The notes under the pieces were generated by a model that saw only the letters and a program-made list of their open reading frames with translations, ran no database searches and had not been told where the DNA came from. Positions 16,044-24,221 of a stretch of 47,176 nucleotides of DNA are shown here, piece after piece; the stretch's first letter is position 1, and each line of letters opens with the position of its first letter. The stretch is from Alcanivorax sp. (lineage in GTDB: Bacteria > Pseudomonadota > Gammaproteobacteria > Pseudomonadales > Alcanivoracaceae), in assembly GCF_002733835.1 (NCBI RefSeq), contig NZ_NVWY01000003.1, forward strand, positions 145,559-192,734, given 5' to 3'. Both the position numbers and the translations under genes were made by a program.

Positions 16044-18212
16044 CTAGCATTTAGACATGGCTTTATAGTGGTCCAGGTAGCCCGTTTTATCAAAAACCAA
16101 CCTCAAACCCTCCTTGAAGACGTCATAGTTAAATTCCTTCATATCTATGATGTTCTGGCCAAGTGAATGCGACTCCCGGTTGATGTACCGGCAAAAGGCT
16201 TGGTACTTCGCATCTTGGAGTTCCGGCATCTGGAAAACCTTATTCAGGTCTTTCTTTCGAACAAAGTTGAAAAAGTACTCGACTATATTGCGCATACAGT
16301 TTGCGATAAGTGCTGGCGGTTGAGACTGGTCATTAACAACGGACCAGTACGCTTGATAGTCATTCTGAATTTCCTCGTATTTCATCTCCTGGATGACGCT
16401 TCCAGAAGAGGGCTTTGAAAGCCTAAACAATTTCTGTGTTTCCTTACGGCGCTCGTGATTCGGATCTGTCATCTCGTAGAAGAAGTAGAGACTATGAGTC
16501 AGGACAATAACCTGACTGAACTGCTCCCCCTTGAAGAATATCGAACGAATGAGCTGCCCTACGTTGAAGATGAATACATGAGAAAGGCTCGAGATTGGAT
16601 CATCTATTACCGCGATGCGCTTAGCGTGTGTATCCTCTGCACTAGCCTTACCCTTACACAGCTCGCAGAAGTACAAGAAGCTAATCATCATCTTCTCTCC
16701 CTCGCTTAGAGAGTGAAATGCGTCTTTGGAATCACCAGCGCGCACCACGCGATAGAGATTGTCAGAGTGCTTCTGTACGCTGAAGTCATCTATGCCTAGG
16801 TCATTCAAACCTGCATTGATAGCAGTAATCGCTTGATCAATATTCACAGTCTGCTTTTGTGCATCCGCAATTTCTCTCCTGATCTTAGCCAGCTCATCAT
16901 CAATATTCCCGATCTCTATATCTAAGCCTTTCGATTTCTGATTAGCATCCCGCCAGTCCGCATCAAACCTTGCCATTGTTTGGTCATACTGCCACCGCAT
17001 CAATTGCCAAAATTCGTTGCGTAAGTTTTCGAGAGCAGATTCACGGTTCTTGAGCTTATCGTTGTACTCGTCGACTTCAGAGTTAATCTGATCGATTACT
17101 GAGTTTAAATCGGCTATCAATCCTGTCGTGTCGGATAACGTAGCCGGAACCTTTGGGCTCTTTAACTTTTCTTCAATCTTGCGAGAATTATCCTGCAGTG
17201 CGTCTACAAGCAAATTATATTTGTTGGTTATGAAGTCCTTGCGGTATTTTACAAATGGATGGTCGGTAAAAGAACTCATCCCTGGCAATGAGTCAACCGC
17301 ATCTCGGTACGCCTTTAGAAGTTGTGAAAGCTCGTTTAGATTCTGCTCGTAGGTCACATCAAAGTACGACCTCACGCTGTCGATAAATTTCTCCGAAATC
17401 GTTGCTTCTTGACAAAAGGGGCATTGCGCATTTGAATCACCTACGCTCTCTGGAAAGTATGAAAGACCTTGCTTTACCCAGTCCGAATTCCCTAACCTCT
17501 CAATTAGAGCCGCAACCTCACTATCGGCATTCCCCAGGATGGATTTTCCGAACACTGGGTCAGACTCGACGCTGTGAGCAGCAAAAGACAGGTTTGCCAG
17601 GCGTGGTTGCGGCTGAGCATCATCACCTTTGAGTGCTTCTACTTCCTGCCGGATTGTTTGAACGTCTTTTTTCGGTTCACTGGCTGGTTTCGGAATTTCT
17701 TGAAGATAGGAAAAAAGCTTGTCTTTTTGTCCCTTTAGACCTTCGAGACAGTATTCCAGAACTCGATCACCACCAGCATAAGTTTTCTTGATGTCCCAAA
17801 CTTTTTCTATAGCCTGATTTTTTTGTTGCAAAAATCCCTGTTTTACTAATTCCTTTTCATTGCGCTTCCCTTGTAGATCCTGCTTAATCTTCTCTTGCTT
17901 CTTTGTCGCATTGGCTATTTTTTTCTCAGCCTCTTTGTTCTCTTTTGAAAGACTGAATATGCCTTTTAAATTATCCGCAACATAGAAGTTATCTCGAATG
18001 AAATTTTGGTTGTAAACGAGAACTGGAACCGATTCTTCGGACACCTTTTTACACAAGGTAAATGCAGGATTGCTGGGCTCATACAGGAAACTGGAGATTG
18101 TTGATTTTCCAGTTCCGTTTAGTCCATAGATAAGATTTATTTTCTTATCCGTAACGAGCGACGTAGCTTGCTTAAAACTCGCCACTGAATCCATGCGAAT
18201 TTCGGTAATCAC
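16044..18212 (-). CDS. AAA_13 family ATPase, RloC/PrrC-like candidate anticodon nuclease
   Basis: 722 residues from a GTG at 18212, chosen because AGGAGG lies ten bases upstream; an ATG at 18242 has no ribosome site. ABC-type ATPase motifs frame the protein: Walker A GLNGTGKST (30-38), signature LSEGEK (502-507), Walker B RIAVIDDP with D-loop SSLS (532-544) and switch His in LTHS (571-574). Long coiled-coil stretches lie at about 88-135 and 370-460, with CPFC (264-267) between them as in the zinc hook of RloC. After the ATPase, R641 and E645 (RNIVE) and H682 (NRESH) match the order and R-E spacing of the PrrC/RloC nuclease triad. Known relatives cut tRNA anticodon loops upon phage infection or DNA damage. 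No hsd restriction genes are adjacent. Codon and base use are AT-richer than the neighbours, which suggests transfer. Nuclease function is inferred. Confidence 0.75.
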   Translation of the reverse strand: MITEIRMDSVASFKQATSLVTDKKINLIYGLNGTGKSTISSFLYEPSNPAFTLCKKVSEESVPVLVYNQNFIRDNFYVADNLKGIFSLSKENKEAEKKIANATKKQEKIKQDLQGKRNEKELVKQGFLQQKNQAIEKVWDIKKTYAGGDRVLEYCLEGLKGQKDKLFSYLQEIPKPASEPKKDVQTIRQEVEALKGDDAQPQPRLANLSFAAHSVESDPVFGKSILGNADSEVAALIERLGNSDWVKQGLSYFPESVGDSNAQCPFCQEATISEKFIDSVRSYFDVTYEQNLNELSQLLKAYRDAVDSLPGMSSFTDHPFVKYRKDFITNKYNLLVDALQDNSRKIEEKLKSPKVPATLSDTTGLIADLNSVIDQINSEVDEYNDKLKNRESALENLRNEFWQLMRWQYDQTMARFDADWRDANQKSKGLDIEIGNIDDELAKIRREIADAQKQTVNIDQAITAINAGLNDLGIDDFSVQKHSDNLYRVVRAGDSKDAFHSLSEGEKMMISFLYFCELCKGKASAEDTHAKRIAVIDDPISSLSHVFIFNVGQLIRSIFFKGEQFSQVIVLTHSLYFFYEMTDPNHERRKETQKLFRLSKPSSGSVIQEMKYEEIQNDYQAYWSVVNDQSQPPALIANCMRNIVEYFFNFVRKKDLNKVFQMPELQDAKYQAFCRYINRESHSLGQNIIDMKEFNYDVFKEGLRLVFDKTGYLDHYKAMSKC

Positions 18213-18541
18213 CTGTCCGTTACCTCCTACTCCAAAGCACATAATATTTTATCAAATTGCGGAAATCTGGGAGATTGCCTCGTGCATCGAGCCAGAGAAG
18301 GGAAACATTGCAGAAGCCAGCTCCAGGCCAGCATAAGGATAAACAAACAGGCATCCCTTCCCCCGATTCGCTTTCGCAGGCCATGCCACCCTGGCTGACC
18401 GGTTTTATTTGTGATCCCGTTCCGAATCTACACAATATTTGCGTATAAGGAAACGCGCGAGCTGAAAAGCAATTAATAATGAATAGTGAATAATTAATAG
18501 CGACAACCAACCCCAGGTTAGCCAGCACTATCAATCTCCAA
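18213..18541. other. AT-richer gap upstream of the RloC-like gene
   Basis: No supported gene in these 329 bases. The part next to 18212 holds the AGGAGG ribosome site of the RloC-like gene and presumably its promoter. A heptad-type arm lies at 18469-18503. A short reading frame covering 18220-18534 has no ribosome site or family resemblance and I do not call it. Confidence 0.5.
18469..18503. repeat. Heptad-type arm, left partner of 19816-19850
   Basis: It contains the units ATTAATA, ATGAATA, GTGAATA, ATTAATA in 7-base register. Its reverse complement matches 19816-19850 at 30 of 35 positions by eye. The pair encloses the membrane-protein gene 18542-19564. Confidence 0.7.
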
Positions 18542-19564
18542 TCAAGCTTCCGGGATCACCGCCGGTTTATCCAGGAACAGGGCGGTGCGGATCAGGTCCA
18601 CGTAGATCTGTTCCTTGCCGGCGTGGCTGAGCAGGGACAGGGATTCGCCGTTGCGCAGGTTCAGCTGGATTTGGCTGTTTACGAAGCTGCGCTCGCCGGT
18701 GGTGAGCACCTGGTTGAGTTGGACGGATTCCACTTCATTGAACGCCAGGGTGCGGTTGTCGCCGGGCAGGGTGATGGTTTGCTGGCGACGGTCCAGGCGG
18801 GCGTTGCTGGTGGTGGAGAACAGCACGAACAGGCCGGCCAGGGTGAAGGAGATGGACAGCATCAGGGTCTGCATGGTGCCGCCCCATTTCATTTGCTCGA
18901 AGGGAATACCGACAACGAACAGGGCGTCGACAATATAGTACAGCTCTACCGCCAGGCCGCCCTGCGGGGCAATGAGAAAGGCCAGCCCCATGCCCTTGAG
19001 TGCCCGGCTGCCGGTGACGCGCAACACGTCGGGTTTGACCTGCCGGATGCGACCGGTGACAAAGTTGCTGCCACCGCGGGTGGGGGCAGCGGTATTGCGG
19101 TAGGCGCCGGGGTCGAGCAGCAGGCCGGGGATATCTCGCGGATGTCCCGCCAGCCACTGCCGCTCTTCACGGGTCAGCCCTTTGCCGGGGCGCAGGAGGC
19201 AGAACGCGAAGACCAGCATGGCGAGGGCCAGCGTTCCATATCCTGCCCAACTGCGCAGGATATTGCGGTGAACAAAGCCAGAGTTGGCCTTCTGACCCTC
19301 GACGACCTTGTCCAGGCGATCAAGGGCTTTTCCCAGATGGGCGATCAGCCAGCGATCATGATCGCTGAGGGTGGGTTTGGCCTGGGTGCGGGCAATGCGA
19401 TCACGGACTTCATCGCGCTTCTGGCGGTGCTTGATCTGGCTTTCCTGCATGGAGGCGATGGCATTTTGATGCGCCTGCCAGGAATCCTTGGCCTTGGTGA
19501 CCACACCGCCAACCACAATCGCGACAAACGCCGCAATCAACACACCATAAATCCATTTCAGCAT
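18542..19564 (-). CDS. Membrane protein of unknown function
   Basis: 340 residues from the ATG at 19564. An N-terminal helix (WIYGVLIAAFVAIVVGGVV) is followed by a charged helical segment (about 25-95), a second membrane helix (YGTLALAMLVFAFCLL), a soluble region, and two more hydrophobic stretches (about 215-235 and 245-265). The C-terminal part (about 270-335) looks like a small PH/YcxB-type beta domain (QQTITLPGDNRTLAFNEVES). I cannot assign a family. The gene is enclosed by an inverted pair of heptad-type arms, which may mark it as an inserted unit. GC use is like that of the core neighbours. Confidence 0.55.
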   Translation of the reverse strand: MLKWIYGVLIAAFVAIVVGGVVTKAKDSWQAHQNAIASMQESQIKHRQKRDEVRDRIARTQAKPTLSDHDRWLIAHLGKALDRLDKVVEGQKANSGFVHRNILRSWAGYGTLALAMLVFAFCLLRPGKGLTREERQWLAGHPRDIPGLLLDPGAYRNTAAPTRGGSNFVTGRIRQVKPDVLRVTGSRALKGMGLAFLIAPQGGLAVELYYIVDALFVVGIPFEQMKWGGTMQTLMLSISFTLAGLFVLFSTTSNARLDRRQQTITLPGDNRTLAFNEVESVQLNQVLTTGERSFVNSQIQLNLRNGESLSLLSHAGKEQIYVDLIRTALFLDKPAVIPEA

Positions 19565-19815
19565 CAGCACGCATCCGTCAGCGACAAAAGATCGGCGACG
19601 ATAGCAAATAATTGCGTATTTTGCAGGCAAGGCATCGCAATGGGTGCGCGCGACGTTGGCCGGGACTGATGGAAGGTTAAGGGCCGGCCACAAACGGCGA
19701 TGGTGGGATTGCTGTTTGCGGCCTCATCTATCGGGTCGCCGGTTCGCCATGCAAGCATAGCTCCTACAGATGCAAGCTGTGTCCGCCCCGGACATTCGAC
19801 TCCTGTTTTTGATTT

Positions 19816-19850
19816 TCGCTATTAACTATTCACTGTTAACTATTAACTGC
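19816..19850. repeat. Heptad-type arm, right partner of 18469-18503
   Basis: Units resembling CTATTAA, CTATTCA, CTGTTAA, CTATTAA run in 7-base register. The arm overlaps the last eight bases of the isomerase gene that ends at 19843. Confidence 0.7.
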
Positions 19851-20433
19851 CTTTCAATTCTTCTTCCACAAAATCCAGCCGATCCTGCCCGAAGAACATC
19901 TCATTGCCCACGAACAGGGTCGGCGCGCCAAACACGCCTCGCTTTACGGCGGCTTCAGTATTGGCCTTGAGCTGCTCTTTCACCTCGTCGCTGGCGGCTT
20001 TTTCCAGCCAGGCTTGCGCATCCAGGCCGGCGGCGGTGAGCACGCGGGTGATTTCTTCCGGCTCAGACAGTTTGCAGGGCTCGCGCCACATGGCGTTGTA
20101 GAGGGCGGTGATCACGGCGTCCTGTTCCGGGGTGCCGATGGCGGCGGTGACGATGCGCATGGGGGTGATGGTGTTCACCGGGAAGTGCGGATTCATGGTG
20201 AGCGGCACCTGGTAGCGCGCGGAGTAGCGGGCCAGGTCGCGCATCATGTACATGCCCTTGGCGGGCACGGCGCCGGGCGGGTTGTTGCCGGTGGCCTTGA
20301 AGATGCCGCCCAGCAGGACAGGCACATACACCAGCTCGGCGCCGGTGCGCTCACACAGGGCAGGCAGTTGGCTCCAGGCCAGGTAGGCAGTGGGGCTGCC
20401 CACGTCGAAGAGGAATTCGATTTTTTGGGTCAT
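19843..20433 (-). CDS. 2-hydroxychromene-2-carboxylate isomerase family protein (DsbA-fold)
   Basis: 196 residues. It starts KIEFLFDVGSPTAYLAWSQL, where S13 takes the place of the DsbA catalytic cysteine, as in the glutathione-dependent isomerases of the HCCA/kappa-GST group. VNTITPMRIVTAAIG and the C-terminal GVFGAPTLFVGNEMFFGQDRLDFV are further family segments. NahD-type members isomerise hydroxychromene carboxylates in naphthalene breakdown, but many homologues sit outside aromatic pathways, and no naphthalene genes are visible here. AGGAC precedes the ATG. Confidence 0.85.
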   Translation of the reverse strand: MTQKIEFLFDVGSPTAYLAWSQLPALCERTGAELVYVPVLLGGIFKATGNNPPGAVPAKGMYMMRDLARYSARYQVPLTMNPHFPVNTITPMRIVTAAIGTPEQDAVITALYNAMWREPCKLSEPEEITRVLTAAGLDAQAWLEKAASDEVKEQLKANTEAAVKRGVFGAPTLFVGNEMFFGQDRLDFVEEELKGS

Positions 20434-20511
20434 GGTTCTTGTCCTTTCTGATTGTCATGTAGGAGCGACGCTCTCTGTGCACTGCGGGTACGCGGCGCGA
20501 TGGGCGGAGTT

Positions 20512-20667
20512 AAAAGTTCAAAGCTCAAAGTTCAAAAGCGCGAGAAGAATCACCATGTTCTTTTATATCGTGCCCGCGCTTCAAACGGTTTGAGCGCGAA
20601 GCCAAGGCCTTTGAGTGATCTTGGGCGGACTTCGCGTTTTAACTTTGAACTTTCAACTTGTAACTGC
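20512..20667. repeat. Inverted heptad arrays around a hairpin
   Basis: Left arm units AAGTTCA, AAGCTCA, AAGTTCA at 20514-20534. Right arm units TAACTTT, GAACTTT, CAACTTG, TAACTGC at 20640-20667, inverted relative to the left. In the loop, GCGCTTCAAAC and GTTTGAGCGC form a stem near 20577-20598. It lies downstream of the SDR gene that stops at 20690. Confidence 0.7.
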
Positions 20668-20689
20668 TTTTTGTTGCGTGCTGCGTTCT

Positions 20690-21415
20690 TCAAAACGTTT
20701 CCATCCACGGGCGCAGGTCGATTTCGTGGGTCCAGGCGTCGCGGGGTTGTTGGTGGAGCATCCAGTAGGTGTCGGCGATGTGTTCCGGGTTGAGAATGCC
20801 ATCCTGTTCTTTCTGGGCATACTTGGCCGGGAAGTTGTCGCGGATAAAGGCGGTGTCGATGGCACCATCGATGATCGGGTGGACCACATGAATGCCTTCC
20901 GGCCCCAGCTCCCGTGCCATGCTTTGCGCCAACGCGCGCAGGGCAAACTTGGCACCGGCGAAGGCGGAGAAACCCTTGCCGCCGCGCAATGAAGCGGTAG
21001 CGCCGGTGAAGATAATGGTGCCCTTGTTGCGCGGCACCATTACGCGGGCGGCTTCGCGGCCGGCGAGGAAACCGGCGAAGGCGGCCATCTCCCAGACCTT
21101 GCGATAGACACGGGCAGTGGTCTCGCGAATGGAGAAGAACACGTTGGCGCCGATGTTGAACACCACCACTTCCACCGGGCCGACCTCTTTTTCGATGGTG
21201 TCGAACAGCGCCACCATCTGGTCTTCATCGCGGGCATCACAGCCGAACGGGCGAGCCTTGCCGCCGGCGGCTTCGATCTCCTGCACCAGCGGCGCCAAGG
21301 CGTCTTTACTGCGGCGGGTGACGCAGACGGTGTAGCCTTCGCGGGCAAAGCGTTTGGCGATGGCGCCGCCGGTGGCATCACCGGCACCGATTACCACTAC
21401 GGCGGATTCTGGCAT
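20690..21415 (-). CDS. SDR-family protein lacking the usual catalytic tyrosine
   Basis: 241 residues. The cofactor loop is GAGDATGGAIAKRFA (about residues 9-23) rather than the usual TGxxxGIG. Where YxxxK is expected the protein has SAFAGAKFALRAL, so phenylalanine replaces the catalytic tyrosine while the lysine stays. The Ser region is FTGATASLRGG. Either another residue serves catalysis or it is not a classical dehydrogenase. It is transcribed away from an HxlR-family regulator across a 116-base gap containing two dyads, so it is the probable target of that regulator. Confidence 0.8.
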   Translation of the reverse strand: MPESAVVVIGAGDATGGAIAKRFAREGYTVCVTRRSKDALAPLVQEIEAAGGKARPFGCDARDEDQMVALFDTIEKEVGPVEVVVFNIGANVFFSIRETTARVYRKVWEMAAFAGFLAGREAARVMVPRNKGTIIFTGATASLRGGKGFSAFAGAKFALRALAQSMARELGPEGIHVVHPIIDGAIDTAFIRDNFPAKYAQKEQDGILNPEHIADTYWMLHQQPRDAWTHEIDLRPWMETF

Positions 21416-21449
21416 GGGGCCTCCAACAGGTTCGTTCTACAAACAGTTA

Positions 21450-21489
21450 GTTCCAATTAGGAACTGATAGTCGGTTCTTTTTGGGAACC
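21450..21489. promoter_or_regulatory. Two operator-like dyads between SDR and hxlR-type gene
   Basis: GTTCC-AATTA-GGAAC (21450-21464) is a perfect dyad, and GGTTC...GAACC (21473-21477 with 21485-21489) is a second with reversed arm order. Both share the GTTCC/GGAAC theme and lie between the divergent genes, where an HxlR dimer would be expected to bind. Confidence 0.6.
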
Positions 21490-21500
21490 CGTCAAGCAGG

Positions 21501-21506
21501 TATGAT
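21501..21506 (+). promoter_or_regulatory. -10 box of the HxlR-type regulator
   Basis: TATGAT lies 25 bases ahead of the ATG at 21532. The region where -35 should be is weak and overlaps the second dyad, which would suit repression by the gene's own product. Confidence 0.5.
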
Positions 21507-21531
21507 CAGAAAATGTTCCCGGAGGTTTACT

Positions 21532-22011
21532 ATGCGCTGGCAAGACATCGACCAACAGCCCTGCTCACTGGCCCGTTCGCTGGCCATTATTGGCGATAAC
21601 TGGACGCTGCTGGTGCTGCGCGACTGCTTTCTCGGCGTGCGCCGTTTTGATGATTTCCAGCAACGGCTGGGCGTCACCCGCCATGTGCTCAGCGACCGGC
21701 TGCGCAAGCTCGCCGAGGGCGGAGTGTTGGAGAAAGTCGCCTACCAGGAACGCCCCCTGCGCCACGAATACCGGCTGACCACCATGGGCCGCGACCTCTA
21801 CCCGGTGATTGCCCACCTGGCCCAGTGGGGCGACAAATACCTGGCCGACGAAGCCGGCCCACCACTGACCCGCGTGCACCGCCAATGCGGCGAACCGCTG
21901 GAGGCCAAACTGCAATGCGGCCATTGCGGTGAGAGCGTGGAGCCCAGGGATATTCGGCTGGAAGAGAACCCGCACTGGGCCGGGACATTGTTGCCGACCC
22001 AGGCGGGTTAA
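21532..22011 (+). CDS. HxlR-family transcriptional regulator
   Basis: 159 residues from the ATG at 21532, with GGAGG six bases upstream. The winged-helix signature is complete: CSLARSLAIIGDNWTLLVLR (residues 11-30), FDDFQQRLGVTRHVLSDRLRKL and GVLEKVAYQERPLRHEYRLT. A C-terminal segment holds four cysteines (C119, and CGHC with the cysteine ahead of it), which could bind metal or sense redox state. HxlR proteins of this type respond to quinones, aldehydes or oxidants. Divergent from the SDR gene 20690-21415. Confidence 0.9.
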   Translation: MRWQDIDQQPCSLARSLAIIGDNWTLLVLRDCFLGVRRFDDFQQRLGVTRHVLSDRLRKLAEGGVLEKVAYQERPLRHEYRLTTMGRDLYPVIAHLAQWGDKYLADEAGPPLTRVHRQCGEPLEAKLQCGHCGESVEPRDIRLEENPHWAGTLLPTQAG

Positions 22012-22019
22012 GAGGCTTT

Positions 22020-22163
22020 GTCGGATTACGTCCTCCGGACTAATACGACCTACCAAACCACGCTTCAGGTAGGTCGTGTTCACCCAAGGGCACAGAGAGG
22101 CGTAGCCGTAACCCGACATTGCCCCCTGTAGGTTGGGTTAGGCCGAAGGCCGTAACCCAACAT
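22020..22163. repeat. Dispersed GTCGGATTACG palindromic repeat
   Basis: It begins GTCGGATTACG and includes GGTAGGTCGTGTTCACCCAA, GGGCACAGAGAGGCGTAGCC and GTAACCCGAC (ending 22117). A second, shorter unit (TGTAGGTTGGGTTAGGCCGA onward) ends near 22163. The first part is nearly identical to 24222-24321. Confidence 0.75.
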
Positions 22164-22171
22164 TGAGCAGC

Positions 22172-24073
22172 TCAGTGCTCGGTGCCGCTCAGCGCATGGA
22201 AGATGTGCTCTAGAGCCGGGCCGAAGCAGCCATCGGCACCGTAATGGCCATGACTTGCCGGCCATTGCGCCTGCGCCATGGACACGCCCAGCGGCGGCGC
22301 CACTAACGCAGTGGCCGCAGCGGCAGCCTCATCCTCGCTGCGCTGATAAATAGACTCCCCTTCCTTGATGGTTTCCAGCACGGTGAGTGAGTGCAGTGTT
22401 TGCGGCTCCACCGTCAGCGGGTTATCCGACAACACCACAAAATCCGCCAGCTTGCCCACTTCGATGGAGCCTTTGCTGGCTTCTTCAAAGTGCTGATAGG
22501 CGGACCAGAGCGTCATCGCTTTAAGCGCCGTCATCACGCTGACCTTTTGCGCTTCACCGAGCACCTTGCCAGTGCGGGTGGTGCGATTCACGGTGGCATC
22601 CAGCACCCGCATGGAATCGGGCAAGGCCACCGGCGCATCGTGATGGGTGGTAAAGCGCATGCCCGCTTCTTGCACCCAGCCAGTGGGTGAAATGTTTTCC
22701 GCCCGCTCCGGGCCGAGCACGGAATCGCGGTGCCAGTCACCCCAGTAGAAGGTGTGCATGGGGAACAGAGACGGGAAGATGCCCAGGGTTTTCAGTTCGG
22801 CAACCTGATCCTTGCGCAAGGTCTGGCCGTGGATCAGCACCGGGCGCACATCCACACCGGGCACCGCCGCTTCCGCTTTTTCCCAGCCCATGATCATCTG
22901 GTCGATGGCCCGGTCGCCATTGGCATGGGTCAGCGTTTGCCAGCCGTTTTCCAGGGCCTTGGTGTACACCTCTACCACCTTGCCATCCTTGACCACACCG
23001 TAGCCGGCATAGTCATCGGCCTTGCCGTGGGGCGGCTGGTAATAGGGCTCGGTCAGCCAGGCGGTTTTCCCCTGGGGGGAGCCGTCCAGGGTCAGCTTGA
23101 TGCCACCGATGCGGAAATGATTATGGTACTGCGGTGTGCTGTCCACGTTGTGGTAGAACGGCGGCACCATCAATTCGTCCACGCCCTCGTTGAGGATATC
23201 CGGGTAGGAGACGATATCGGCTTTCAGCACGCCGGCCTGGGCGGCACCCATGGCCACCTTCACGTGCTGCGGCGAGCTGCGGCCATCCTGCAGGGTGGTG
23301 TAGCCAAAACGGGTGTACAGCCGCTCGCCTTCCTTGAGCATGGCCACGGCTTGCTCGCCGTTCATTTTCGGGAACAACTTTCCCAGTGCCATAAAGAAGG
23401 CATTTTCTTCCAGCAGGCCGGTGGGCTCGCCGGTTTTCGGGTCTTTAACGATGACACCGCCGGGCGGGTTGGGGCTGTCGGCGGTGATGCCGATTTTTTT
23501 CAGCGCGGCGCTGTTGAGCACACCGAAGTGGGCGCTCTGGTGCACGATCAATACCGGCGTATCGGCACTGACCTGATCCAGCTCTGCGCGACTGGGGTGA
23601 CGCTGCTCTGCCAGCTGGGAATCGTCGTAACCGAAGCCATAAATAATGCCGAACTGCTTGTTCAGCTCCGACGTTTTGGCGAAGGCCTGCAAGGTATTAA
23701 CCAGCTCCGGCACACTGCTGATGCCACCATCCGGCGGCGGCAACAGGTTCGCGCTCATGGCCTGAAAACCGACAAAGGACACATGGCCATGGGCATCCAC
23801 AAAACCGGGCAGCAGCGTGTTGCCCTGCAGATCGTGCAGGGTGGTGCTGTCCCCCTGATAACGCAGCACCGTGTCTTTCTCGCCCACGGCCACAATGCGC
23901 CCATCGCGCACCGCAACGGCGCGGGCCTCGGGGGCGTTATCGTTAACGGTGATGACCGGGCCATTGAACCAGATGGCTTCGGCCGGAGGCGGCGGTGGCA
24001 GATCGGTCTGACACCCGAACAAGGCGGTTACTGCCAGAGCACCCGGCAGCCACTTGCTGATTGAATGTTTCAT
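22172..24073 (-). CDS. Amidohydrolase_3 (YtcJ-like) lipoprotein
   Basis: 633 residues from the ATG at 24073, which has GGGAGAG upstream. The signal ends LFGC (lipidated C21), so the enzyme is predicted to be anchored outside the cytoplasm, which is uncommon for this family. Family features: FNGPVITVNDNAPEARAVAV and VRDGRIVAVGE near the N-terminus, LLPGFVDAHGHV with metal histidines, HANGDRAIDQMI in the middle, RFTTHHDAPVALPDSMRVLD later, and GKLADFVVLSDNPL at the end. The family hydrolyses amides, ureas or formamides; the substrate is unknown. The neighbouring LysR gene is on the same strand and separated by a repeat. Confidence 0.85.
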   Translation of the reverse strand: MKHSISKWLPGALAVTALFGCQTDLPPPPPAEAIWFNGPVITVNDNAPEARAVAVRDGRIVAVGEKDTVLRYQGDSTTLHDLQGNTLLPGFVDAHGHVSFVGFQAMSANLLPPPDGGISSVPELVNTLQAFAKTSELNKQFGIIYGFGYDDSQLAEQRHPSRAELDQVSADTPVLIVHQSAHFGVLNSAALKKIGITADSPNPPGGVIVKDPKTGEPTGLLEENAFFMALGKLFPKMNGEQAVAMLKEGERLYTRFGYTTLQDGRSSPQHVKVAMGAAQAGVLKADIVSYPDILNEGVDELMVPPFYHNVDSTPQYHNHFRIGGIKLTLDGSPQGKTAWLTEPYYQPPHGKADDYAGYGVVKDGKVVEVYTKALENGWQTLTHANGDRAIDQMIMGWEKAEAAVPGVDVRPVLIHGQTLRKDQVAELKTLGIFPSLFPMHTFYWGDWHRDSVLGPERAENISPTGWVQEAGMRFTTHHDAPVALPDSMRVLDATVNRTTRTGKVLGEAQKVSVMTALKAMTLWSAYQHFEEASKGSIEVGKLADFVVLSDNPLTVEPQTLHSLTVLETIKEGESIYQRSEDEAAAAATALVAPPLGVSMAQAQWPASHGHYGADGCFGPALEHIFHALSGTEH

Positions 24074-24221
24074 TACTCTCCCTTTTTCACTTCTTATCAG
24101 TTTTTCAAACGTTGTAGCGCCGTTTGACACTAGCAAGCCGGCAAGAGAAGCAATAAACGGAACCTTATGAAAATGTTTCAAAGCAGGAACAGCGTCGCGT
24201 TTACGGGCACCGCGCGGCTTT

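Noticed and set aside
16044..18212. Rad50/SMC-type DNA repair ATPase
   Set aside because: The CxxC and coiled coils would fit, but the protein is shorter, the signature LSEGEK and C-terminal extension match AAA_13/RloC, and no SbcD/Mre11 partner is adjacent.
19565..19842. Small gene in the gap before the isomerase
   Set aside because: Only short frames without ribosome sites or resemblance to a family; the gap holds a heptad-type arm and otherwise nothing I can name.
22730..24064. Long open frame antisense to the amidohydrolase gene
   Set aside because: Composition is that of the reverse strand of a real gene, with no motif or ribosome site.
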